NCBI GenBank assembly: GCA_035465955.1 | Contig: DATIVK010000244.1 | Location: 1-7,939 of the forward strand | From: DATIVK01 sp035465955 | GTDB taxonomy: Bacteria; Myxococcota; Myxococcia; Myxococcales; Anaeromyxobacteraceae | Length of the DNA stretch: 7,939 bases | Direction: 5' to 3' | Part shown: positions 1 to 6,294 of the stretch, piece after piece | How the letters are laid out: every line of letters starts with the position of its first letter | How positions within the stretch are numbered: the first letter of the stretch is position 1 | Notes under the pieces: generated by a model | What the model saw: the letters and a program-made list of their open reading frames with translations, nothing else | What the model was told of the DNA's origin: nothing | The model's database searches: none | Program-made: the position numbers and the translations under genes

Positions 1-510
1 CAGCTTCCGGACGAGCGCGAAGGTCCGCGCGGCCACGGCCTGCGCCCTGCGCGCCTCCGGCGGGAACGTGGCGGGGGTCTCGCCCGAGACCACGCCCGCG
101 ACGTAGTCCTCCATCGGCAGGACCTCGACGACCGCGAGCCCCGAGCGCGCCCGGCGCACCTCGACCCAGCGCGACAGCTCCCGGCCGTCCGCGCGGATCG
201 CGCCGTCGGCCGCGAAGACGGCCACGGGCGCCGCCCACCGCTTGCCGTCGATCGACAGCCCGTCGCCCCTGCGGTCGACGCGGACCTCGACCTTCCCCCG
301 GCCGACCCGGTCGCCCTCGTGCAGCGCCTCGGCCTGTCCCTCGACGATCTGCGCCGCCGGCCTCACGCGGAGCCCGGGGGCGGACAGCGTCGTCCGGGAC
401 GCGCCCGTCCGGACGGCGACCCGGATCATCTCCTCCGCGCCGGTCCTCGTCGCGAGCGAGAGGAGCGCCAGCGTCGCGACGGCCAGCGCGCGGTGGCGGC
501 GGGGCGGCAC
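1..510 (-). CDS. SpoIID/LytB-domain secreted protein (C-terminus beyond window)
   Basis: The first 170 codons lie in the window and the 3' end is cut off. I chose the GTG at 510 because it is 3 nt past the dedA stop and is followed at once by a signal peptide: basic PPRRHR, then a hydrophobic stretch (about residues 8-20), then TRTGA-EE as a likely cleavage site. So the product should be exported. Residues 128-170 carry the SpoIID signature: VLPMEDYVAGVVSGETP (130-146), then FPPEA and QAVAARTFAL, with conserved acidic residues E134 and E144. Known family members are lytic transglycosylases that cut denuded glycan strands, or amidase enhancers (LytB). In non-sporulating bacteria they are general wall-remodelling proteins, and nothing here implies sporulation. 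Residues 28-110 look like the usual beta-rich region ahead of the catalytic segment. The family is clear; the full length and any C-terminal domain are unknown. Confidence 0.87.
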   Translation of the reverse strand, partial: MPPRRHRALAVATLALLSLATRTGAEEMIRVAVRTGASRTTLSAPGLRVRPAAQIVEGQAEALHEGDRVGRGKVEVRVDRRGDGLSIDGKRWAAPVAVFAADGAIRADGRELSRWVEVRRARSGLAVVEVLPMEDYVAGVVSGETPATFPPEARRAQAVAARTFALVRKL

Positions 511-513
511 GGG

Positions 514-1179
514 CTAGTCGATGGCGTCCGCGACCGACGCGCGGCCGTCGCGGGCGCGCCGCGCCTCGCGCAGCTTGTGCCAGACGAACGCGACGACGGC
601 GACGAGGAGGACGACGCCGATGGCCGCGTCGAACCGGTGGAACGCGGCCTTGAGGCGCGGATCCGAGCTCCAGCTCTCGCCCAGCTTCTGCCCCACCCAC
701 GTCAGCGCCCAGCACCACGGGTAGCTGCCGACGAAGGTGTAGACGATGAACTTCCCCATCGGCATCCGGGAGACGCCGGCGGGGAAGGCGATGAAGGTGC
801 GGATCACGGGCAGCAGCCGGGCGCCGAGCACCACCCACTGCCCCCAGCGCGTGAAGAGCCGGTCGGCGAGGTCGAGCTCGCGGTGGGAGATCAGTACGTA
901 GCGGCCGTACTTCTCGATCAGCGGCCGCCCGCCGTACTGGCCGAGGTAGTAGGCCGGGATCGAGCCGACGACGCAGCCGATCGCGCCGGCGAGCGCCGCG
1001 CCGTGGAGGGTGAACTGCCCCTTGAACACGAGGTAGCCGGCGAACGGCATGATGATCTCGGAGGGGAGCGGGATGCACGCGCTCTCAATCGCCATCAGCA
1101 GGACGATGCCGCCGTACCCCATCGACGAGATGACCGCCGTGGTGAAGACCGCGAGGGTCTCGATGATTCGACCGATCAT
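514..1179 (-). CDS. DedA-family (SNARE-associated/VTT) inner-membrane protein
   Basis: This is a 221-aa integral membrane protein of typical DedA length. The ATG at 1179 overlaps the kamA stop as ATGA, which suggests translational coupling and fixes the start; the longer in-frame extension upstream is a shadow of kamA. Family hallmarks are the re-entrant segment ESACIPLPSEIIMPFAG (32-48, with E32, P37, P39 and E41), GSIPAYYLGQYGG (72-84), and the second half FTRWGQWVVLGARLLPVIRT (109-128), which contains the conserved arginines R121 and R127 and proline 124. A final TM segment spans about 186-200, followed by a basic cytoplasmic tail (HKLREARRAR). Family members support membrane proton-motive force and drug/pH tolerance, and some (UptA) recycle undecaprenyl phosphate across the membrane. 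The SpoIID-domain gene directly downstream also acts on the wall, which fits a carrier-lipid role, but substrate cannot be read from sequence. Confidence 0.9.
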   Translation of the reverse strand: MIGRIIETLAVFTTAVISSMGYGGIVLLMAIESACIPLPSEIIMPFAGYLVFKGQFTLHGAALAGAIGCVVGSIPAYYLGQYGGRPLIEKYGRYVLISHRELDLADRLFTRWGQWVVLGARLLPVIRTFIAFPAGVSRMPMGKFIVYTFVGSYPWCWALTWVGQKLGESWSSDPRLKAAFHRFDAAIGVVLLVAVVAFVWHKLREARRARDGRASVADAID

Positions 1180-2327
1180 GTGGGGGCGTAATAGACCGCA
1201 TCGTACGGGCAGGAGCAATCGCCGGACGCGGGATCGGGGTAGAAGGCCCGTCCCCCCCGCGGCCCGCGCAGCCAGGTCCCCGCCGGCTCGCGCGCCTCGA
1301 CGTAGTCGGGGGCGAGGGCGATCTTCCCCTCCCCGCCCGGCAGGTCGACCGCGAGGTGGGGGATGGCGAGGCCGCTCGTGCGCCCGCGCATCGCCGCCAG
1401 GATCTCGACGCCGGCGCGCAGCGGCGTCCTCAGGTGGGCCGTGCCGGCGGCCAGGTCCCCCTGGTGCAGGTAGTACGGCCGCACGCGCGCCTCGAGGAGC
1501 CGCTGGTTCAGGTCGACGAGGGCGCGGGCCGAGGAGTTGATCCCCCGCAGCAGCACCGACTGGTTCTCGACCGGCACGCCGTGGTCCACCAGCCGCTCGC
1601 AGCCCGCCCGCGCCTCCGCGGTGAGCTCCTTCGGGTGGTTGAAGTGGGTGACGACGTAGAGCGGCGCGAAGCGGCGCAGCAGCCGCGCGAGCGGCTCGGT
1701 GACGCGGAACGGGTTGGTGACCGGCGCGCGGGTGGCGAGCCGGACGATCCTGACGTGGGGCACCGAGCGGACCGCGGCGAGGATCTCCTCGACCCGCCCG
1801 TCGGAGAGGACCAGCGGATCGCCGCCCGAGACGATCACCTCGCGCACGCCGGCGTGCGCGCCGAGCCAGCCGACCGCCTCCGAGAGCGCCGCGCGATCCA
1901 GGCCGTTCGCCTCGGCGCCGGTGATCCGGCGGCGCGTGCAGTGGCGGCAGTACGCCGCGCACCGGTCGGTGGCGAGGAGCAGGGCGCGGTCTGGGTACTT
2001 CTGCACGAGCGCCCGCACCGGCCGGTGGGGCTCCTCGCCGGTGGGATCGCGGCGATCGCCGGCCGCCTCCTCGGCCTCGGCCGGGAGCGGGAGCACCTGG
2101 CGCCGCACGGGGCAGTGCGGGTGCGTGGGATCGATGAGCGAGGCGTAGTAGGGCGTCGCGCCGGTCCGGAAACGCCCCTTGGTCCGGGCGAAGCCCTCCC
2201 GCTCCTCGTCCGTGAGCCGCACGATCCGCTCGAAGTCCTCGAGGGTCGTCAGCGCGGCGCGCTGCTGCCAGCGCCAGTCGCGCCACTCGTCCTCGGGGAC
2301 GCCGGGGAATAGATCCTGCCACGCCAT
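1176..2327 (-). CDS. kamA: KamA-family radical SAM aminomutase (lysine 2,3-aminomutase-like)
   Basis: This 383-aa protein has the family layout: an N-terminal helical part starting MAWQDLFPGV, a radical-SAM barrel with the [4Fe-4S] ligands C123, C127 and C130 in RCAAYCRHCTRRR, the SAM-binding SGGDPL at 167-172, and the PLP lysine K335 in LPGGEGK. Compared from memory with the clostridial enzyme, the lysine-contacting residues are kept at a constant offset of two: R132, D291 (HQGD) and D328 (AVDLPGG). This favours L-lysine to L-beta-lysine chemistry, either for free lysine or, in EpmB, for modifying EF-P. Neither the acetyltransferase partner AblB nor EpmA or EF-P is in the window, so the pathway is open. 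The C-terminus ends CSCPYD, with only two of the three expected zinc cysteines. The ATG at 2327 is where family similarity begins; upstream in-frame codons come from the palindromic spacer. No good Shine-Dalgarno precedes it. Confidence 0.88.
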   Translation of the reverse strand: MAWQDLFPGVPEDEWRDWRWQQRAALTTLEDFERIVRLTDEEREGFARTKGRFRTGATPYYASLIDPTHPHCPVRRQVLPLPAEAEEAAGDRRDPTGEEPHRPVRALVQKYPDRALLLATDRCAAYCRHCTRRRITGAEANGLDRAALSEAVGWLGAHAGVREVIVSGGDPLVLSDGRVEEILAAVRSVPHVRIVRLATRAPVTNPFRVTEPLARLLRRFAPLYVVTHFNHPKELTAEARAGCERLVDHGVPVENQSVLLRGINSSARALVDLNQRLLEARVRPYYLHQGDLAAGTAHLRTPLRAGVEILAAMRGRTSGLAIPHLAVDLPGGEGKIALAPDYVEAREPAGTWLRGPRGGRAFYPDPASGDCSCPYDAVYYAPT

Positions 2328-2336
2328 TCGCGGCGC

Positions 2337-2365
2337 AACGTAGTTGGCGGCTCCCGATTCCGCAA
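2337..2365 (-). promoter_or_regulatory. candidate sigma70-type promoter for kamA, nearly leaderless
   Basis: Read on the minus strand, TTGCGG (2365-2360) and TACGTT (2342-2337) are separated by exactly 17 nt. The -35 keeps TTG, and the -10 keeps the three most conserved positions (T1, A2, T6). The -10 ends 9 nt before the kamA ATG, so a transcript would start at or just before the start codon, which agrees with the lack of a Shine-Dalgarno. Two weak boxes can occur by chance, so this is a suggestion only. Confidence 0.3.
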
Positions 2366-2371
2366 CACCGG

Positions 2372-2465
2372 GTGGGGTCCCGCCGCAGGCGGGGAGGGAC
2401 GTCGTCCCTCCCCGTGGGGCGCGAGCCGAGCGTCGCGAGCGACGCGAGAGCGAGCGGGGCCCCAC
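2372..2465. repeat. nested palindromic (REP-like) element between ridA and kamA
   Basis: The outer arms GTGGGGTCCCGC (2372-2383) and GCGGGGCCCCAC (2454-2465) pair at 11 of 12 positions, the twelfth being T-G. Inside are CCCGCC-gca-GGCGGG (2379-2393), a perfect 10-bp hairpin GGGGAGGGAC-gtc-GTCCCTCCCC (2391-2413), and GCGTCG-cgag-CGACGC (2430-2445). A second copy of the left arm, GTGGGGC (2414-2420), can also pair with GCCCCAC (2459-2465), so two alternative closed forms exist. The stretch between has repeated CGAG/GCGAG units. No frame here is convincing coding sequence. It could be a dispersed palindromic repeat, a folded leader or read-through structure between the two genes, or a mobile remnant. 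A single copy in this window does not tell these apart. Confidence 0.6.
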
Positions 2466-2479
2466 GCAGCAGGGGGAGG

Positions 2480-2517
2480 CTCCGCGAGCTCCGCTCGCGG
2501 AGGGGGACGCAGTCCCC
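2480..2517 (-). terminator. tandem hairpins directly after ridA, possible terminator
   Basis: Two perfect stems follow the ridA stop in the direction of transcription. The first is GGGGAC/GTCCCC with a 3-nt loop (2503-2517), starting 2 nt beyond the stop. The second is CTCCGCGAG/CTCGCGGAG with a 5-nt loop (2480-2502). They are abutting and very GC-rich but have no T-tract after them on the minus strand, so a classical intrinsic terminator is not shown. They may protect the 3' end of the rel-ridA message, or be part of the same palindromic element as 2372-2465. Confidence 0.35.
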
Positions 2518-2519
2518 TT

Positions 2520-2906
2520 CTATGCCGCCACGGCGATCGCGTCGATCTCGACCCGCGCGCCGCGGGGGAGCGCCGCGACCTGCACCGTCGCGCGCGCCGG
2601 GGGCGCGCCGCGGAAGTAGCCGCCATAGACCTCGTTCACCTTCGCGAAGTCGCCGAGGTCGACGAGGTAGATGGTCGCCCGGACCACCGCGTCGAAGGTG
2701 ACGCCCGCGGCGCCCAGCACGGCGCCGAGGTTCTCCATCACGCGGCGCGTCTGCGCGGCGGCGTCGCCGGGGACCAGCTCGCCCGTGGCGGGATCGAGGG
2801 GGATCTGGCCGGAGAGCCAGAGCGTGCGGCCGGAGGAGGAGGCGATCCCCTGGCTGTAGGGGCCGATCGCCTTCGGGGCGTTCGGGGTGGAGAGGACGGT
2901 CTTCAT
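2520..2906 (-). CDS. ridA: RidA-family reactive intermediate/imine deaminase
   Basis: This 128-aa protein matches the usual RidA (YjgF/YER057c/UK114) length. Family members are small cytoplasmic trimers that hydrolyse 2-aminoacrylate and related enamines/imines released by PLP enzymes such as serine/threonine dehydratase, sparing PLP enzymes from damage. The sequence keeps APKAIGPYSQG near the N-terminus (Y17), LSGQIPLDP (31-39), the helix ending RATIYLVDL, and the active-site arginine R105 in PARATVQVAALPRGARVEI with E120. Together these place it in the true RidA subgroup rather than the Rid paralogues that lack the arginine. The ATG at 2906 gives the standard MKTVLSTPNAP start; twelve upstream in-frame codons overlap the end of rel and are not needed. 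The gene begins 10 nt after the rel stop, so co-transcription is likely. The spoT-ridA order is also known in pseudomonads. Confidence 0.95.
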   Translation of the reverse strand: MKTVLSTPNAPKAIGPYSQGIASSSGRTLWLSGQIPLDPATGELVPGDAAAQTRRVMENLGAVLGAAGVTFDAVVRATIYLVDLGDFAKVNEVYGGYFRGAPPARATVQVAALPRGARVEIDAIAVAA

Positions 2907-2916
2907 GGGTCGCACT

Positions 2917-5100
2917 CTACACGCGCTCGACGGACTGGACACCCTCCACCCGCTCGATCGACTTCATGACCTCCTTGAGCTGCTTCAGGTCCCCGACGGT
3001 CACCTCGAACTCGTTGATGGCGCGCTCCGGGCCGATGGTCCGGCAGACCGCCTGGACGATGCTCACCCCCGCGCCGCTGATCACGTTCGAGATGGCGGCC
3101 AGCACGCCCGCCCGGTCGTCCGTCACGACCTTCAGCGACGCGGGGCGGCGTACGTCCGGCCGCGCGTCCCAGGAGACGTCGACCCGTCGCTCGCGGTCGA
3201 GCCCCATGACCTTGTCGCAGGAGGCCGTGTGGACCGTGACGCCGCGGCCGCGCGTGATGAAGCCGACGATGGGGTCGCCGGGCACGGGGTTGCAGCAGCG
3301 GCCGAAGCGGACCAGCACGTCCTCGATGCCGCTGATCCGGACCCCGTCCGCGGAGCGGCCCGCCACCTTCCGGAAGAGGGCCGACAGGCCGCTGGCCGGA
3401 GCCGGCTCGGGCGGCGGCTCGGCGAGCCGCTCGGGGGGCACGAGCTGCTGGAGCAGCTGCGACGTCGCCACCTTGCCGAAGCCGAGGGCGGCGACGAGGT
3501 CGTCGCCGATCCGGTAGCCGAGCGCCTTCGCCGCCTTCTCGATCTCGCCGTGCTTCTCGAGCTTGTTGTAGGTGAGCCCGAACCGGCGCAGCTCCTTCTC
3601 GGCGATCTCGCGCCCGATCTCGAGCGAGCGGCGGTGCTCCGCCTGGCGCAGGTAGGTCCGGATCCGCGCCTGCGCGCGGCTGGTCTTCACGAAGGAGAGC
3701 CAGTCCTTCGACGGGTGGGAGTGCGGCGACGTCATGATCTCGACGGTGTCGCCGTTCTTGAGCTGGTAGCGCAGCGGCACCAGCTTGCCGTTCACCTTCG
3801 CGCCGACGCAGCGGTCGCCGATCTCGGAGTGGACCTGGTAGGCGAAGTCGATCGGCGTCGAGCCGCGCGGCAGGCTCCGGAGATCCCCCTTGGGCGTGAA
3901 GACGAAGGTCTCCTCGCTGAAGAGGTCGACCTTGACGGTCTCGAGGAACTCGCGCGGATCCGAGAGCTCCCGCTGCCACTCGACGAGCCGCCGCAGCCAC
4001 CCGAACTGCTTGGCGTCCTGGGGGGAGAGCTCCTTCGCCTTCTGCTCCCCGCGCCCGCGCTCCTTGTACGCCCAGTGGGCCGCGACGCCCTTCTCCGCCA
4101 CCGCGTGCATCTCGCGCGTCCGGATCTGGACCTCGATCCGCTCGCCGTGCGGGCCGATGACCGTCGTGTGGAGCGACTGGTAGCCGTTGGGCTTCGGGAT
4201 CGCGACGTAGTCCTTGAACTTGCCCGGCACCGGCTTCCAGAGCGCGTGGACGAGGCCGAGCGACTCGTAGCACTGCGCCACGTCGTCCACGAGGATCCGG
4301 AACGCGATCAGGTCCTGGACCTGATCGAACCCCAGCTCCTGCTCCTTCATCTTCTTCGCGAGGGAGTAGACGTGCTTGATCCGGCCGTAGATGTCGGCGG
4401 AGATCCCCGCCTCGTCGAGCCGGGCGCGGATGAGGTCGATGACCTCCTGGATGAAGCGCTCCCGCTCCTTCACCCGCGACTGGATCCTCGTCGTCAGCGC
4501 CTGGTACTCGCCGGGGTCCAGGTACTTGAACGAGAGATCCTCGAGCTCGCTCTTGAGCCAGCCGATGCCGAGCCGGTTGGCGAGCGGCGCGTAGATGTCC
4601 ATCGTCTCGCGCGCGATCCGCTCCTGCTTCTCCGCCTTCATGTGGTCGAGCGTCCGCATGTTGTGGATGCGGTCCGCGAGCTTCACGAGGAGCACGCGGA
4701 TGTCCTTCGACATCGCGACGACCATCTTGCGGAAGTTCTCCGCCTGCTTGTCCTCCTGCGTGTTGGCGGGCGAGAACTGCGACAGCTTCGTGACGCCGTC
4801 GACCAGGTCGGCGATCTCGCCGCCGAAGAGCTCCGCGATCTCCTCCTTCGTCGCGAGCGTGTCCTCGATCGTGTCGTGGAGGAGCCCGGTGACGATCGAC
4901 GCCTCGTCGAGCCGCATGTCGGCGAGGAGCCCCGCCACCTCCATCGGGTGGATGAGGTATGGCTCGCCCGACTTCCGCACCTGACCCTGGTGGACCTTGG
5001 CGGAGTAGACGTACGCCTTCTTGATGAGGTCGAGGTCCGGCTCCGGGTGGTAGGCGGAGACGCGATCGAGGATGTCGTTCAGTCGCAGCAAGCGAGGCAA
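2917..5100 (-). CDS. rel: bifunctional (p)ppGpp synthetase/hydrolase (Rel/SpoT)
   Basis: This 727-aa protein has the full long-RSH layout. The HD hydrolase (about 25-180) has metal ligands H51, H75, D76 and D143 (LLHDTIEDT and LADRIHNMRT). The synthetase (about 235-345) has YGRIKHVYS, D263, the basic loop KFKD (294-297; the RxKD type of bifunctional enzymes, not the ExDD of RelA), PNGYQSLHT and E323 in EVQIRT. It is followed by a TGS domain (about 393-457), a helical region, a zinc-finger/CC domain with C602, C603, H624 and C628, and a C-terminal ACT domain (about 655-727). Both active sites look intact, so it should make and destroy (p)ppGpp at the ribosome. Start: no ATG or GTG lies near the N-terminus. 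TTG at 5100 is the longest choice, while TTG at 5091 gives a start resembling the Geobacter form (M-x-RLNDIL). Neither has a clear ribosome-binding site. It is the first gene of the leftward set and is followed by ridA. Confidence 0.96.
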   Translation of the reverse strand: MPRLLRLNDILDRVSAYHPEPDLDLIKKAYVYSAKVHQGQVRKSGEPYLIHPMEVAGLLADMRLDEASIVTGLLHDTIEDTLATKEEIAELFGGEIADLVDGVTKLSQFSPANTQEDKQAENFRKMVVAMSKDIRVLLVKLADRIHNMRTLDHMKAEKQERIARETMDIYAPLANRLGIGWLKSELEDLSFKYLDPGEYQALTTRIQSRVKERERFIQEVIDLIRARLDEAGISADIYGRIKHVYSLAKKMKEQELGFDQVQDLIAFRILVDDVAQCYESLGLVHALWKPVPGKFKDYVAIPKPNGYQSLHTTVIGPHGERIEVQIRTREMHAVAEKGVAAHWAYKERGRGEQKAKELSPQDAKQFGWLRRLVEWQRELSDPREFLETVKVDLFSEETFVFTPKGDLRSLPRGSTPIDFAYQVHSEIGDRCVGAKVNGKLVPLRYQLKNGDTVEIMTSPHSHPSKDWLSFVKTSRAQARIRTYLRQAEHRRSLEIGREIAEKELRRFGLTYNKLEKHGEIEKAAKALGYRIGDDLVAALGFGKVATSQLLQQLVPPERLAEPPPEPAPASGLSALFRKVAGRSADGVRISGIEDVLVRFGRCCNPVPGDPIVGFITRGRGVTVHTASCDKVMGLDRERRVDVSWDARPDVRRPASLKVVTDDRAGVLAAISNVISGAGVSIVQAVCRTIGPERAINEFEVTVGDLKQLKEVMKSIERVEGVQSVERV

Positions 5101-5234
5101 AAAGGTAGCGTCATGCGGCGCGTTGCCGCAAGCGGTGACTCCCTCTTTTCAATGTCTTCACTGCGAGCGTTTCGCAACGCTCACGCGGCAAACCGCCGCG
5201 GCGCGGACCGGTTTCGGTCTAGGATGCCGGGGAA
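5101..5234. promoter_or_regulatory. divergent intergenic region with inverted repeat (5165-5182)
   Basis: These 134 nt separate the leftward rel gene from the rightward channel gene and must hold their promoters if both are transcribed from here. The clearest structure is GAGCGTT-tcgc-AACGCTC (5165-5182), a 7-bp inverted repeat with a 4-nt centre, placed about 65 nt before rel and 52 nt before the channel start. It could be an operator or an mRNA hairpin. The segment 5141-5160 is locally AT-richer than its surroundings. TAGGAT at 5220-5225 resembles a -10 box for the rightward gene, but I see no matching -35, and no convincing box pair for rel. Confidence 0.45.
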
Positions 5235-6254
5235 GTGCTTCCCAATCGGCTGAAGTGGGCGCTTGCCGCCGTCCTCTCGACCCTCGTCGTCGGCACGGCC
5301 GGATACTGGCTCATCGGCCGCGGCGAGTGGGTGTTCGGCGACTGCCTCTACCAGACCGTCATCGGCATCACGACGGCGGGCTTCGGTGAGATCCTCCCCC
5401 TCGGCCGCACCACCTTCGGGCGGCCCTTCACGATCATCCTGCTGCTCGGCGGGTTGGTGTCGGTCGGCTGGTTCGTGACGACGGCGGCGGCCGTCCTCGT
5501 CGAGGGGGAGCTGCTCGGCCTGCGCTGGAGGAAGCGGATGGAGAAGCTGGTGAAGAGGCTGTCCGATCACGTGGTGGTCTGCGGGGCCGGGACGACCGGG
5601 ATCCACGTCGTGCGCGAGCTCGCGGCCACCGGCGCCGCGTTCGTGGTCGTGGAGGCGAAGGAGCCGCTCGCGAAGGAGATCTCCCGCGAGTTCGGCTGCC
5701 CGGTCGTCGTCGGCGACGCCACGCACGACGACAGCCTCCTCGAGGCGGGCATCGCGCGGGCGCGCGGCGTCATCTCGGCCCTCACCGACGACCGCGACAA
5801 CCTCTACGTCACGGTCACCGCGCGCGCCCTCAACCCCTCGGCCCGCATCGTCTCGAAGGCGATCGACGGCAGGGCGGAGGCGAAGCTCCGGCGCGCCGGC
5901 GCCGACAGCGTGGTCTTCCCGAACCAGATCGGCGGCATGCGGATGGTCTCCGAGATGGTCCGCCCGGAGGTGGTGTCGTTCCTCGACCTGATGCTGCGCG
6001 AGAAGGAGCGGACGCTCCGGATCGACGAGATCCCGGTCTCCGTGGGCTCCCTCCTCGACCAGCGCCGGGTCGGCGAGATCGACTTCACCCGGCACGGCCT
6101 GCTCCTCCTCGCCGCGAAGCGCTCCGTGGGCGGGGAGTCGCAGTACGTCTACACTCCCGGGCCGGAGCACCTCGTCGAGGGCGGCCACGTGCTCATCGTC
6201 CTCGGCGAGCCCTCGAAGGTCCGCGAGTTGAGCGCCCAGGCCGGCGCGCGATAG
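5235..6254 (+). CDS. two-TM potassium channel subunit with RCK (TrkA-N/TrkA-C) domain
   Basis: This 339-aa protein is built like MthK-type channels. TM1 is about residues 7-28, the pore helix and filter ITTAGFGE fall at 45-52, and TM2 is about 63-90, followed by a basic linker (RWRKRMEKLVKR). The cytoplasmic RCK-N Rossmann domain starts at HVVVCGAGTTG (112-122). The GxGxxG loop, acidic E140 at the end of the second strand and GDATHDD (160-166) suggest NAD(H) or adenine-nucleotide binding. A TrkA-C domain occupies about 255-338. Such subunits assemble as tetramers in the inner membrane and pass K+ under ligand control. The filter has Ala where TVGYG/TVGFG have Val. GTG at 5235 is the only start ahead of TM1; GGGGAA precedes it closely. 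Downstream lies the FHA gene after 40 nt. The channel architecture is sure; ion selectivity and ligand are not proven. Confidence 0.92.
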   Translation: MLPNRLKWALAAVLSTLVVGTAGYWLIGRGEWVFGDCLYQTVIGITTAGFGEILPLGRTTFGRPFTIILLLGGLVSVGWFVTTAAAVLVEGELLGLRWRKRMEKLVKRLSDHVVVCGAGTTGIHVVRELAATGAAFVVVEAKEPLAKEISREFGCPVVVGDATHDDSLLEAGIARARGVISALTDDRDNLYVTVTARALNPSARIVSKAIDGRAEAKLRRAGADSVVFPNQIGGMRMVSEMVRPEVVSFLDLMLREKERTLRIDEIPVSVGSLLDQRRVGEIDFTRHGLLLLAAKRSVGGESQYVYTPGPEHLVEGGHVLIVLGEPSKVRELSAQAGAR

Positions 6255-6280
6255 AAGCGAAGCGGCCGTCGACGAGGCGA

Positions 6281-6290
6281 AAAAGGAGAG
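6281..6290 (+). promoter_or_regulatory. ribosome-binding site fixing the TTG start of the FHA gene
   Basis: AAAAGGAGAG is a near-ideal Shine-Dalgarno sequence. Its GGAG core ends 6 nt before TTG 6295, and no ATG or GTG lies in frame between the upstream stop and the first zinc-ribbon cysteine. This decides the rare TTG start. Confidence 0.7.
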
Positions 6291-6294
6291 TCCC

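Noticed and set aside
319..2312. Long plus-strand frames (319-1191, 1356-2312) opposite spoIID, dedA and kamA
   Set aside because: The opposite strand encodes recognisable conserved proteins in each case; these frames show no domain and are composition artefacts.
514..2322. 602-codon frame that would give DedA a long N-terminal extension
   Set aside because: The extra N-terminal part overlaps kamA in another frame and is Arg/Ala/Pro-rich. DedA is complete from the ATG at 1179 with its ATGA overlap.
2371..2517. CRISPR or IS end for the palindromic region
   Set aside because: There are no regularly spaced identical repeats, no transposase gene and no visible target-site duplication.
2344..2701. 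Short plus-strand frames across the palindromic spacer and the ridA 3' half
   Set aside because: Arg/Ser/Pro-rich, overlapping hairpins and ridA antisense, with no ribosome-binding site.
2887..5253. 788-codon open frame on the plus strand opposite rel
   Set aside because: It is the antisense shadow of a complete, well-conserved Rel. Its translation is low-complexity Leu/Arg/Val/Asp-rich with no domain, as expected from high-GC third positions.
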